Below, one piece after another: positions 1-7,154 of a stretch of DNA of 15,106 nt; position 1 is the first letter of the stretch, and each line of letters begins with the position of its first letter. The translations under genes and the position numbers were made by a program. Below the pieces are notes generated by a model, which was not told the origin of the DNA, did no database searches, and saw nothing but the letters and a program-made list of their open reading frames with translations. The DNA is from Pseudobacteriovorax antillogorgiicola (GTDB lineage Bacteria; Bdellovibrionota_B; Oligoflexia; Oligoflexales; RGVZ01), in contig CAMDGW010000041.1 in NCBI GenBank assembly GCA_945897695.1, positions 1 through 15,106 on the forward strand, given 5' to 3'.

Positions 1-1
1 A

Positions 2-691
2 TTTGCAGCGGCACCACGCAGCGGAAACGACGTTGTGCGTTTGGATCGTGTCTCAAAAGAGTTTTCGTTGCCTGAAGGGGGCGTTAAAAGGGTTTTCAGT
101 GGTGTATCGGGAGTTGTTCAGCGGCAAAATAAAATTGCTGTCACGGGCATCAATGGTGCCGGAAAGAGCACTCTCCTTAAGTGTATCATTGGCGATTCTG
201 CGCCTACGACCGGTTCGGCGACTATTGGTGCAAGTGTCAATATGGGATACTTTTCTCAATACTCTTGTGAATTGTTGAGTGCAGAAAATACGATTTGGGA
301 GGAGGTAAGCAACAGGCTACCAGCAGCTTCCATTGGATATCTGCGTAATCTCCTCGGTGCATTCATGTTTTCTGGGGACGATATCGAAAAAAAGATCCGT
401 ATGCTGTCTGGTGGGGAAAAAAGCCGGGTCATGCTCGCATGCATACTTGCGACTCCCGTAAACTTTCTTGTACTTGACGAGCCCACCAACCATTTGGATA
501 TCGACAGTCGCGAAACGCTACTCAATGCGCTTCAAGATTTCGACGGCACAGTGATGATTGTAAGTCACGATCGTTACTTTCTAAGGAGTATTGTGAATCG
601 GATTTTTGAAATCGATCACGGTGAGATGAGAATTTTTGATGGTAATTACGATTACTATCTAGAGAAGACTGAGCACAAGCATCATCACTAA
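2..691 (+). CDS. ABC-F family ATPase, C-terminal part (5' truncated by window edge)
   Basis: The reading frame is open to the left edge, so only a linker end and the second nucleotide-binding domain are visible; the GTG at position 35 is an internal Val codon, not a start. The domain has Walker A GINGAGKST, a Q-loop in MGYFSQ, the signature LSGGEKSR, Walker B FLVLDEPTNHLD and the H-loop SHDRYFL. The LDEPTNHLD wording, with no membrane segments, is typical of ABC-F proteins (EttA/Uup/YheS/YdiF group), soluble tandem ATPases that act on the ribosome. There is no long Uup-type C-terminal coiled coil: the protein ends soon after the domain with a short His-rich tail (EHKHHH). The family is clear but the subfamily is not. 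Transcription ends at the terminator at 693-723. Confidence 0.93.
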   Translation, partial: FAAAPRSGNDVVRLDRVSKEFSLPEGGVKRVFSGVSGVVQRQNKIAVTGINGAGKSTLLKCIIGDSAPTTGSATIGASVNMGYFSQYSCELLSAENTIWEEVSNRLPAASIGYLRNLLGAFMFSGDDIEKKIRMLSGGEKSRVMLACILATPVNFLVLDEPTNHLDIDSRETLLNALQDFDGTVMIVSHDRYFLRSIVNRIFEIDHGEMRIFDGNYDYYLEKTEHKHHH

Positions 692-692
692 T

Positions 693-723
693 AAAAAAGC
701 CCCGGCTTGTCCGGGGCTTTTTT
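693..723. terminator. Bidirectional rho-independent terminator between the ABC-F gene and hutU
   Basis: A perfect 13-bp inverted repeat: AAAAAAGCCCCGG (693-705), loop CTTGT, CCGGGGCTTTTTT (711-723). It carries a six-T run on both strands. It lies 1 nt after the ABC-F stop and 5 nt after the hutU stop, so it serves both convergent genes. Confidence 0.95.
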
Positions 724-728
724 ATCGT

Positions 729-2738
729 CTACAGATCAACAGGCCATGGCAGTGTTATGTGCTCGCCTTGCGATGAGTTTTCGCGGTTAAACTCAATACA
801 TGTTTCAATGGAGTGGGGGTTTTGTGCCCAGGCTCTGCGTGCTACGCCTCCCATCACATCCCATGGCATTGCCGTATCCAAAATGTCGTCCACTCGCTTA
901 GATCCGTCAAGCAGCATGCCAAAACCACCATTGATTGATTTGCCAATGCCAACGCCACCGCCGTTGTGCAGAGCGCACAACGTCATGCCGCGCGCTGCAT
1001 TTCCAGCGAATATTTGTGTGGCCATATCGGCCATTACGTTTGAGCCATCCTTAATGTTACTTGTTTCTCTGAAAGGCGAGTCTGTTCCGCCGGTATCATG
1101 ATGGTCTCGTCCAAGCATAATTGGGCCTACGTCACCCCGGCGGACCATGTCATTAAATTTTAGGGCAATCGCACGTCGCCCCTTGGCGTCCTGATAAAGA
1201 ATCCTAGCCTTTGTTCCAACAACGAGGCGATTTTTCTCTGCATCTTTAACCCAGTTGTAGTTATCTTCATCCTGGTAGCGCATTTCTTTGCGAAGCGTTT
1301 TTATGACTTCGGCGGCAGCTGTGTCAGTTTTCTGTAAATCTTTATTATCGCCAGAAAGACAGACCCAACGGAAAGGTCCATAGCCATAATCAAAGAGTTC
1401 AGGTCCAAGAATATCTTCTACGTAACTTGGCCAGATAAAGCCTTCTCGCGTGTCCATTCCATTTTTTGCGATTTCTGTGATTCCGGTATCGAAAACACTT
1501 TTCATGAACGCATTGCCGTAATCAAAGAAATAAGTGCCACGCTCAGTAAGAGCTTTAATGAGCTGGTAGTGCTGCCTGAGCGTTTGATCGACACGTTTTT
1601 TGAACGTTGCAATGTCTGAGCCCAGTAACTCTGTTCGCTCAACAAACGACATGCCCTGGGGACAATAGCCACCTTCATAGACAGCATGGCAGCTCGTCTG
1701 ATCGCTTAGAAGGTCAATTTTTATTTTGTGATCGACGGCGTATTGCAGAAGGTCGACGATATTACCTTCAAATGCGATAGCTCTGCCGATCTTCTTTGAC
1801 ATCGCGTCTTGGGCAAGTGCAAAAGCATCTTTGGGATTTTTGGCGACGACATCAACCCAGCCCTGGCTATGACGGGTTGCGATACGGGAAGGGTCGACTT
1901 CCGCAACGATTCCTGCGCAACCTGCAATGGCAACAGCTTTTCCCTGTGCCCCACTCATTCCTCCAAGACCACTTGAGATAAACAGCTTTCCACCCATATT
2001 TTCGCCATGTTTTAGGCCGAGCTTGATTCTTCCGGCAAGCATAATTGTGTTATAGGTGCCATGAACAATTCCTTGAGGCCCGATGTACATCCAGCCGCCG
2101 GCAGTCATTTGGCCGTAGTTGGCAACACCAATTGCGGCAGCGCGATGCCAGTCTTTGGGATTGTCAAACATTCCCACCATCAATCCATTGGTGGTAATAA
2201 CACGAGGTGCTCCAGAGTGTGATTTGAACATTCCTACGGGATGTCCAGAGTAAAGAACTAGAGTGGTGTCTTCCGTTAATTCTTCCAAGTAGCGCTTTAT
2301 CAGTCGATATTGCATCCAGTTTTGACAGACTTGTCCTGTCTCGCCGTAGGTAACAAGTTCATATGGATAAAGTGCAATATCAAAATCTAGATTGTTATCT
2401 ATCATTACTTGCAGTGCTTTACCTGCAAGGCACTTGCCACTATATTCCTCTACGGATCTACCTTTAATTGCGCCTTCTGGCCTAAAGCGATAACCGTAAA
2501 TGCGACCTTTAGATTTTAATTCGTCGAGGAACTCAGCTTTGAGTTCTTTATGAAATTTTGGGTGTATGTACCTTAGTGCATTTGCTAACGCGAGCTTGGT
2601 GTCTTTTTCATCAAGATTGTAGCCTCTCGATGGTGCGCGCCGGTATTGAGGATCAAACTTTGGAAAAGTAGGTAAACTTTCCTCGAAAGCATCAACTTTG
2701 ATACGGCTGGCTTTTGAAATTTCGCTAACGTCAATCAT
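729..2738 (-). CDS. hutU: Urocanate hydratase (urocanase), long form
   Basis: Second enzyme of histidine catabolism: converts urocanate to 4-imidazolone-5-propionate in the cytosol using tightly bound NAD+ as electrophile. At 669 aa it is about 110 residues longer than the common bacterial form (about 555 aa) and near the size of the eukaryotic-like long form. Visible landmarks: YSGHPVGMF (about 163-171), GGWMYIGPQGIVHGTY (about 214-229), the dinucleotide-binding stretch SSGLGGMSGAQGKA (about 255-268), and ALHNGGGVGIGKS (about 589-601). Cys460 in GPFRWVCLSGD is my candidate for the conserved active-site cysteine of the family's RICW-G motif. A Shine-Dalgarno AAGGAT sits 8 nt before the ATG and overlaps the stop codon of pabB, so the two genes are probably translated from one mRNA. 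No hutH, hutI or hutG is visible. Confidence 0.95.
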   Translation of the reverse strand: MIDVSEISKASRIKVDAFEESLPTFPKFDPQYRRAPSRGYNLDEKDTKLALANALRYIHPKFHKELKAEFLDELKSKGRIYGYRFRPEGAIKGRSVEEYSGKCLAGKALQVMIDNNLDFDIALYPYELVTYGETGQVCQNWMQYRLIKRYLEELTEDTTLVLYSGHPVGMFKSHSGAPRVITTNGLMVGMFDNPKDWHRAAAIGVANYGQMTAGGWMYIGPQGIVHGTYNTIMLAGRIKLGLKHGENMGGKLFISSGLGGMSGAQGKAVAIAGCAGIVAEVDPSRIATRHSQGWVDVVAKNPKDAFALAQDAMSKKIGRAIAFEGNIVDLLQYAVDHKIKIDLLSDQTSCHAVYEGGYCPQGMSFVERTELLGSDIATFKKRVDQTLRQHYQLIKALTERGTYFFDYGNAFMKSVFDTGITEIAKNGMDTREGFIWPSYVEDILGPELFDYGYGPFRWVCLSGDNKDLQKTDTAAAEVIKTLRKEMRYQDEDNYNWVKDAEKNRLVVGTKARILYQDAKGRRAIALKFNDMVRRGDVGPIMLGRDHHDTGGTDSPFRETSNIKDGSNVMADMATQIFAGNAARGMTLCALHNGGGVGIGKSINGGFGMLLDGSKRVDDILDTAMPWDVMGGVARRAWAQNPHSIETCIEFNRENSSQGEHITLPWPVDL

Positions 2739-2748
2739 TTACTTATCC

Positions 2749-4155
2749 TTATGTGTTGGCGCTGGTTATGACAGCACACTTTGATCTAATTTCATTCAAC
2801 TCCATTTCGGGAGTGCTCTTGATGACTAGACCACTGCCTGCGGCATAGCGAGCAGATCGCATCCAGTTGTCGCTGATAAGCGTACGAATGAGAATATTAG
2901 ATTTAACGGTACCATCGTGCATGATCGTGAATAGATTTCCCATGAAGAATCCTCTGGGTTGTCCCTCATCGGCACGGATTCGTTGCATGGATGCGATCTT
3001 GGGTGCACCTGTGATGGAGCCGCCCGGGCACAGTGCTTGTAGTAATTCCTGTAGTTTGATATCCGTTCGAAGCATGCCCATAACGTGCCCTTCAAGATGC
3101 CAAACTTGTGGGAACATTCTGAGGCTTCCTGCGCTAACGACGTCGATGGAGCCCGTCTCACAAATTTTTGTAAGGTCATTTCGCATTAAGTCGATAATCA
3201 TTCTGAGTTCTGCCTGGTCTTTTTCACTCTCAAGAAGTGCCTGGCCAGATTTTTGGTCTGAAACGGGATCGTTAGCCACTCGTGAAGACGTTCCCTTCAT
3301 GGGCCAGCTGTCTATTTTCGTTTTGCCTCCTGAATTGGAGATTTCAATAAATCTCTCCGGGCTAAATGAGGCGACGACCCGGCTGCCTTGGGTAAAAATA
3401 CAGCCATAAGGTCCAGAAAAGCTTTCAAGCCTCATGCATAGACTTTCCCAACCGCCTGCTTTGGCTGCTTGGAAAAATCTAAGGAGATTTACTTGATAAA
3501 ATTCTCCATCTCTTATTGATGAAATGATTGAGTGGACATTTTCTAGATAGGACTCATCGCTCTTCACAGGGAGTAGCGCAATCTCTACAATCTCCGGGGG
3601 GATCCATTTTTGCGCGTCGGCCAGAAGGTTTTTCAATTCGCGGGATGGATCCAAGTGAAATCTTGCGGAGGAAGCGTCGGGTCTAGCAACGTAGTGCGGT
3701 TCGTTTTTTCCCTCATACCAAATAAGGGCTGCTTTGACACTCCAGGCGACGGGACGCTCAGTGGGTGGCGTTCGTTCGTTTGTTGCGAATGATTCATAAG
3801 GTATACCAAAGATCCATCTTGGCAGGTCGCACGCCATTGAAGGGTCACAAGTCTTGTCATTGAGGTCGCAGACTCGAAGATCTAGCAGTGTGTCGAAGTT
3901 TATTGGCGTAAATGATGTCGCTACAACGAATTTACCGTCTCCCAGCATTGCCATAATAAGCGGAGCGTCTTGATGCGGCCAACAAGCAGCAACTCTAAAC
4001 GGGCCCCGATGGCAGGCCCTGCTTGCTGATGTCTTTGATTTAGGCTTTGAGGGCTTAGACTTGGTCAAAACGTCTCTCTTTCTCGTATGTTGCAATTGGA
4101 GAATACTCCGTTCAGATGCCGAGGAAAAGGCTTTTGCTTGGCCGCCTTGTCCCAT
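2749..4155 (-). CDS. pabB: Aminodeoxychorismate synthase component I (para-aminobenzoate synthase, chorismate-binding subunit)
   Basis: Chorismate-binding enzyme of the PabB/TrpE family; PabB makes 4-amino-4-deoxychorismate for folate, with ammonia normally from a PabA glutaminase (none in the window). The C-terminal catalytic domain (about 200-468) shows SPERFIEI, PMKGTSSR, KDQAELRMIIDLMRNDL, CPGGSITGAPK and GSGLVIKSTPEMELNEI. Lys287 in PMKGT is the nucleophilic lysine typical of PabB; TrpE usually has Ala there, which favours PabB over anthranilate synthase. The N-terminus is uncertain: residues 1-50 are Lys/Ser-rich with no family look, and the SD before ATG 4155 (AAGG, 2 nt away) is poorly spaced, so a later start is possible; family-like sequence begins near GPFRVAACWP (about 51). 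It is first gene of a pair with hutU, 10 nt apart. Confidence 0.88.
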   Translation of the reverse strand: MGQGGQAKAFSSASERSILQLQHTRKRDVLTKSKPSKPKSKTSASRACHRGPFRVAACWPHQDAPLIMAMLGDGKFVVATSFTPINFDTLLDLRVCDLNDKTCDPSMACDLPRWIFGIPYESFATNERTPPTERPVAWSVKAALIWYEGKNEPHYVARPDASSARFHLDPSRELKNLLADAQKWIPPEIVEIALLPVKSDESYLENVHSIISSIRDGEFYQVNLLRFFQAAKAGGWESLCMRLESFSGPYGCIFTQGSRVVASFSPERFIEISNSGGKTKIDSWPMKGTSSRVANDPVSDQKSGQALLESEKDQAELRMIIDLMRNDLTKICETGSIDVVSAGSLRMFPQVWHLEGHVMGMLRTDIKLQELLQALCPGGSITGAPKIASMQRIRADEGQPRGFFMGNLFTIMHDGTVKSNILIRTLISDNWMRSARYAAGSGLVIKSTPEMELNEIRSKCAVITSANT

Positions 4156-4251
4156 CGCCTTGCGACAAATGCAGCGGGTGTAAACAATCCCTTAAAAGTG
4201 TCTAAAAATTAGCCGGCTGGAGGCATGAAGCCTTTTTTAACTCTTTGTAAT

Positions 4252-4266
4252 CACTAAGTATTAGTG
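4252..4266. repeat. Short perfect inverted repeat between pabB and lipoprotein A
   Basis: CACTAA-GTA-TTAGTG: 6-bp half-sites with a 3-nt spacer, 12 nt before the -24 element of the lipoprotein A promoter. The form suits a dimeric repressor or activator site for either divergent transcript. No second copy was noticed near lipoprotein B, so its role is inference. Confidence 0.4.
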
Positions 4267-4277
4267 TTTTTCTGGGC

Positions 4278-4293
4278 TGGCACAGTGGTTGCT
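4278..4293 (+). promoter_or_regulatory. Sigma-54 (RpoN) -24/-12 promoter of lipoprotein A
   Basis: TGGCACAGTGGTTGCT matches the sigma-54 consensus TGGCAC-N5-TTGCW exactly. The invariant GG (4279-4280) and GC (4291-4292) are separated by 10 nt as required. Predicted transcription start is about 4304. The same element, 14 of 16 bases identical, precedes the paralogous lipoprotein B. Sigma-54 promoters need an AAA+ enhancer-binding activator; no gene for one is in the window. Confidence 0.85.
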
Positions 4294-4301
4294 CAGTGTG
4301 G

Positions 4302-4324
4302 GCAGCGGGCAAGGCACCCGCTGC
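4302..4324 (+). promoter_or_regulatory. Hairpin at the predicted 5' end of the lipoprotein A transcript
   Basis: An 8-bp perfect stem GCAGCGGG (4302-4309) / CCCGCTGC (4317-4324) with loop CAAGGCA. It starts at about -2 relative to the predicted sigma-54 start. It could be a 5'-terminal mRNA stabilising hairpin or, as DNA, an operator over +1. It is not a terminator by its position, since only scattered T's follow. Lipoprotein B has a matching hairpin with a different stem sequence but a shared CAGCG/CGCTG core. Confidence 0.6.
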
Positions 4325-4372
4325 TGTTGTCATTGGTCTGTTTTCCTTGCTGTTGCTGTTGCTGGAGGCTTT

Positions 4373-5152
4373 ATGTTCTCTCTTACCCGCCTGATGGTCA
4401 TGTCAGTTTTTATCGCGCCCATGTTCTTTTCATGTGGCATCTCCGATGCAAATAGTCGTGTACATCGTATTGATTCACATCTTGTTGAAAAGTCACCCAA
4501 GTTGATCATCGGGCGCATCGCAGCTAACGATATGACTTCACAGTCTTTGAAAATTGAATTTGCAGCTGTTCAGAAAGATATGAGAATTAGCTCAGGAGCT
4601 GACGCGGAGAAAGCCTTCAATGAAGGGGCACCGGTTACCTTTGATAAATCCAATTCTTTGTCACTAACTGATAGTTCTGCTGTTCGCTACAACATGAACC
4701 TAGCTAATCAAGGGGACGTATCGTGTCCTCCAGGAATGAACTGTTCAAGTGAGCAATTCGTTACTGCCGGTCGCGGAGTGGGAATATTTGGCGGATTGTT
4801 TCAAGGTTTGATTATGAGGCTTAAGAACCTATTTAGTTTCCTGCGTCCTAGTACTTGGATGGGCAATAACCAAATGGGCTATGATTATCAGACTCAGTAT
4901 GGAAATGGTTCCAACCAATACGGTGTTTATGTCCCTAATACTCAGACCCCAGTGTATCAACCGGCACCAGTTCAAACCTATCCAGGTGGACCAATTGCCA
5001 CAAATCCTCAGTATCCAAGTTACCCAAATACACAGCCTGTTAATGGACAGTATCCTAATCAGCCATATGGACAATCCCCACAAACACAACCCTCGACGCA
5101 GTATCCCCCTTTGCCTCAGGGGCAGGAACCAATGCCGACGACACTCAGGTAA
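4373..5152 (+). CDS. Predicted outer-membrane lipoprotein A, paralog of the protein at 11952-12743
   Basis: Not a family I recognise. The start ATG 4373 is chosen because GGAGG lies 4 nt upstream and it opens a lipoprotein signal peptide with lipobox MFFSC (Cys21); the open frame further upstream overlaps the promoter. Mature residue +2 is Gly, so the E. coli Asp retention rule does not apply and outer-membrane sorting is likely. Conserved with B: a domain from PKLIIGRIA (about 42) to NMNL (about 110), including a DAEKAFNEG segment; then a Cys pair (C118, C124); then a glycine/hydrophobic segment ending FLRP (about 132-159). The last 100 residues are low-complexity, rich in Tyr, Pro, Gln, Asn and Gly, with YP/QYP repeats, probably disordered. 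It is monocistronic, between a sigma-54 promoter and a terminator. A surface or envelope role is inference. Confidence 0.85.
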   Translation: MFSLTRLMVMSVFIAPMFFSCGISDANSRVHRIDSHLVEKSPKLIIGRIAANDMTSQSLKIEFAAVQKDMRISSGADAEKAFNEGAPVTFDKSNSLSLTDSSAVRYNMNLANQGDVSCPPGMNCSSEQFVTAGRGVGIFGGLFQGLIMRLKNLFSFLRPSTWMGNNQMGYDYQTQYGNGSNQYGVYVPNTQTPVYQPAPVQTYPGGPIATNPQYPSYPNTQPVNGQYPNQPYGQSPQTQPSTQYPPLPQGQEPMPTTLR

Positions 5153-5194
5153 GAACCACAATTTAGATGTATCTTTACACTTTGAGGTTAATCA

Positions 5195-5219
5195 CCCTCT
5201 CCGAACGGAGAGGGTTTTT
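5195..5219 (+). terminator. Rho-independent terminator of lipoprotein A
   Basis: Stem CCCTCTCC (5195-5202), loop GAAC, GGAGAGGG (5207-5214), then TTTTT. It begins 43 nt after the stop codon. Confidence 0.9.
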
Positions 5220-5341
5220 GTTTGCTTAATAGATCTTTGATTTTTGAAAAATTTACCTTGGAAACTTGATTAATACGGTCACTTAAATCCTCCAGGGTTG
5301 CTCAGGCTTCAGGTCGGTTGCTTTTTTTAGATTCACAATTC

Positions 5342-5371
5342 TTGCGTTAGCGGGCTCTGACCCCGTATAAT
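5342..5371 (+). promoter_or_regulatory. Sigma-70-type promoter of the membrane protein at 5429
   Basis: A consensus -10 TATAAT (5366-5371) with a partial -35 TTGCGT (5342-5347) at 18-nt spacing. Predicted start is near 5378, giving a leader of about 50 nt. The -10 match is strong and the -35 match moderate. The rest of 5220-5341 holds only two GGTTGCT copies (5296 and 5316 area) with no clear function. Confidence 0.6.
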
Positions 5372-5428
5372 TATGTTTAGACGTAAGCTCATCCAGCCGT
5401 AGCTTAAACCATCGAGGAGAGTAGAGTT

Positions 5429-6379
5429 ATGAACTCCGCGCCAAATCAGCCAAATAATACCTTTAACTCGCAGCCGGCGACCGGCACGCAGAGTAATCCC
5501 TTTACTGCGGATTTGAAGGGTGAGTTTACAAGTAATTTCGGAACTAATACGAACGCAGTCTCCCAGATTTTTAAGGATGGCAGCTTCGGTGGATCCAACA
5601 AGAATAAATTCATCATTTACGGCGCAGTTGGTGTCGTAGTTCTCGCTCTTGCCTGGTTCCTAATGAGCTCAGGTGACGAAACGGATGTAGCTAGTACTGA
5701 CGCAGTCGAAGAGGATGCAGGAGACGAGGCTGATACAACAGCTGACACGGCTGCAACTGCGGAAGCGCCTGCTGAAGCAACAGCCAAACCTGCCGAAGTG
5801 CCCGCCCAGGCTCCTGCTGCACAGCCTGCTGCTTCTGGTTCAATTTCACTGACATCTCCGGAAAGCGGCGCTTCGCTGGCTTACGATGAAACACAAGGTT
5901 CCGCTATGTTTTCCTGGAATGGCGGACCAGGAACGATTGTTTTCTCCCGTCACAACAATATGCAGCCTGAAGTTATGCGTGTAAAGGTAAGTGGATCGAC
6001 TTATGCTTTCCATCACCCATGGCCAGGACAGTGGTTCTGGAAAGTCGAGTCGGAAGGCGGCGCTAGTGAAGTCCGTTCGTTTACGGTTGCTGCACCAATC
6101 CGCCGCAATGTAGCCATGACGGCTCCCGCTGCAGGGGCGTCCATCGCAGGCACTGGCGGAGTTGTATCTTGGACCGGCGACAAGGGCGTTGCCTATTACC
6201 GCGTCGAATTGAATCAAGGTGACGATTGGTCGAATCCTAAGTTCAAGTTCTCCAGTTCTGGATCCCAGGTGCAGCTGAATGGAGTCACCGCAGGGCAGTA
6301 TAACATGCGTCTTGGCGCATTTTCCGAAGTTTCGGGCCGTTGGGAGTATACTCAGCCAATTGGTGTGACCATTCAGTAA
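5429..6379 (+). CDS. Single-pass membrane protein with two Ig/FnIII-like repeats
   Basis: No named family recognised. It has an N-terminal cytoplasmic-looking Asn/Gln/Thr-rich region (1-60), one transmembrane helix (FIIYGAVGVVVLALAWFLM, 61-79), an acidic then Ala/Pro/Glu-rich linker (82-136), and two beta-rich repeats of about 80-90 residues. Repeat 1 (about 138-221) begins SISLTSPESGASL, contains MFSWNGG and ends WFWKVESEGGASEVRSFTV. Repeat 2 (about 227-316) begins VAMTAPAAGASI, contains VVSWTGDKG and ends QYNMRLGAFSEVSGRWEYTQP. This suits a bitopic inner-membrane protein with an alanine/proline spacer presenting Ig-like domains in the periplasm. The start is supported by GGAG 9 nt upstream. 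It is monocistronic: promoter at 5342 and terminator at 6405. Function unknown; cell-wall or carbohydrate binding is possible. Confidence 0.85.
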   Translation: MNSAPNQPNNTFNSQPATGTQSNPFTADLKGEFTSNFGTNTNAVSQIFKDGSFGGSNKNKFIIYGAVGVVVLALAWFLMSSGDETDVASTDAVEEDAGDEADTTADTAATAEAPAEATAKPAEVPAQAPAAQPAASGSISLTSPESGASLAYDETQGSAMFSWNGGPGTIVFSRHNNMQPEVMRVKVSGSTYAFHHPWPGQWFWKVESEGGASEVRSFTVAAPIRRNVAMTAPAAGASIAGTGGVVSWTGDKGVAYYRVELNQGDDWSNPKFKFSSSGSQVQLNGVTAGQYNMRLGAFSEVSGRWEYTQPIGVTIQ

Positions 6380-6404
6380 ATTCGCAAGAAATTATGACTC
6401 AAAG

Positions 6405-6431
6405 CCATCAGCGTCAGCTGGTGGTTTTTTT
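6405..6431 (+). terminator. Rho-independent terminator of the membrane protein gene
   Basis: Stem CCATCAGC (6405-6412), loop GTCA, GCTGGTGG (6417-6424) with one T-G wobble, then seven T's. Confidence 0.9.
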
Positions 6432-6499
6432 GTTTCTAACGTCTAAGATGCTGCTTTCCTTTGACTTCACGAATCATGACATGCCAATGTATGGGCAGC

Positions 6500-7045
6500 A
6501 TGGATAAAACGGCCTTACGCAAAAAATTTCGTCTCATCCGCCACCAGATTTCGGAGCGTGATGCCGAAAACTGGTCTGCACAAATGGCGGACGATTTGAA
6601 TCATCGTCTCCGCAAATCACGCTTTGATGGCGTTGTTTTTCTGTTTTCCCCAACAAGGGGTGAGCCCGATGTTTTGCGATTCTTCCGGCAGGTAAGATTC
6701 CACGTCGCCTTGCCCAAAGTTGAAGGCGCTGGGCATATGAATTTTTATCTTTGGACTCCTGGTGATCCTCTTTTAGAGGGCGCATTTGGAATTTTAGAGC
6801 CTTCCGATCAATCCATCATGCTAATGCCAAGGGCCGGTGATGTGGCCGTTATCCCTGCATTGGCCGTTGATCTGAAGGGGCGTCGCCTTGGGGCTGGCGG
6901 GGGCTATTACGACCGCTGGCTGGCAGAACATCGTGAAAAGTTGCTTTTTACAGCGGCAGCCGTTTTCCCCCCTTGTGTTTTCAACGACCCTCTCCCTGCC
7001 GATCCCTATGATCAATCTGTCGACCTGTGCCTTGCAAGTCATTGA
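6500..7045 (+). CDS. 5-formyltetrahydrofolate cyclo-ligase (5,10-methenyl-THF synthetase)
   Basis: ATP-dependent conversion of 5-formyl-THF to 5,10-methenyl-THF in the cytosol, returning the inhibitory storage folate to the one-carbon pool. Family motifs are in order: an Arg-rich start (ALRKKFRLIRHQIS), FSPTRGEPD (about 49-57), ALPKV (70-74), FGILEPS (96-102), and the signature LKGRRLGAGGGYYDRWL (125-141). Length of 181 aa is normal for the family. I chose ATG 6500 because the protein then starts like its relatives (MDKTALRKKF); in-frame alternatives are ATG 6491, ATG 6476 and TTG 6461, and none has a strong SD. E. coli ygfA (fau) is an ortholog by family; there it follows 6S RNA, but the gap upstream here is too short for that. 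Confidence 0.92.
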   Translation: MDKTALRKKFRLIRHQISERDAENWSAQMADDLNHRLRKSRFDGVVFLFSPTRGEPDVLRFFRQVRFHVALPKVEGAGHMNFYLWTPGDPLLEGAFGILEPSDQSIMLMPRAGDVAVIPALAVDLKGRRLGAGGGYYDRWLAEHREKLLFTAAAVFPPCVFNDPLPADPYDQSVDLCLASH

Positions 7046-7125
7046 CCTGTCTAGAATTCTGACAGGCTCTGAGGCTAGCTCCTTAAAAACATCAATTATC
7101 TTGTCTGTTTAATGCGCATTTGATT

Positions 7126-7141
7126 TGGCCGTTCCTTTGCA
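7126..7141 (+). promoter_or_regulatory. Probable sigma-54 promoter of the 121-aa protein gene
   Basis: TGGCCGTTCCTTTGCA keeps the invariant TGG and TTGC blocks with GG-N10-GC spacing, but lacks the -24 flank CAC seen in the two lipoprotein promoters. Predicted start is about 7152. The distance to the ATG is 99 nt, compared with 95 and 100 nt for the lipoprotein genes. Confidence 0.55.
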
Positions 7142-7154
7142 TGAACAGGCTTGA

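Noticed and set aside
4219..4238. AGGC-ATGAA-GCCT followed by T's as a terminator in the pabB/lipoprotein A gap
   Set aside because: The stem is only 4 bp, and no plus-strand gene ends upstream of it.
4289..4372. Upstream TTG start for lipoprotein A
   Set aside because: It falls inside the -12 promoter element and lacks an SD; ATG 4373 gives a proper lipoprotein signal peptide.
4829..5161. 110-aa minus-strand open frame, rich in Trp/Ile/Leu
   Set aside because: It is the antisense of the low-complexity tail of lipoprotein A, whose biased codons keep the frame open.
5290..5325. GGTTGCT copies before the membrane protein gene as further sigma-54 promoters
   Set aside because: Neither has GG at the required 10-nt distance upstream of GC; a consensus TATAAT lies downstream instead.
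6380..6499. 6S RNA upstream of the 5-FCL gene, as in enterobacteria
   Set aside because: The gap is about 120 nt and contains a terminator; 6S RNA needs about 180 nt.
7046..7066. Hairpin CCTGTC/GACAGG right after the 5-FCL stop as a terminator
   Set aside because: The stem is only 6 bp and no T-run follows; function unclear.
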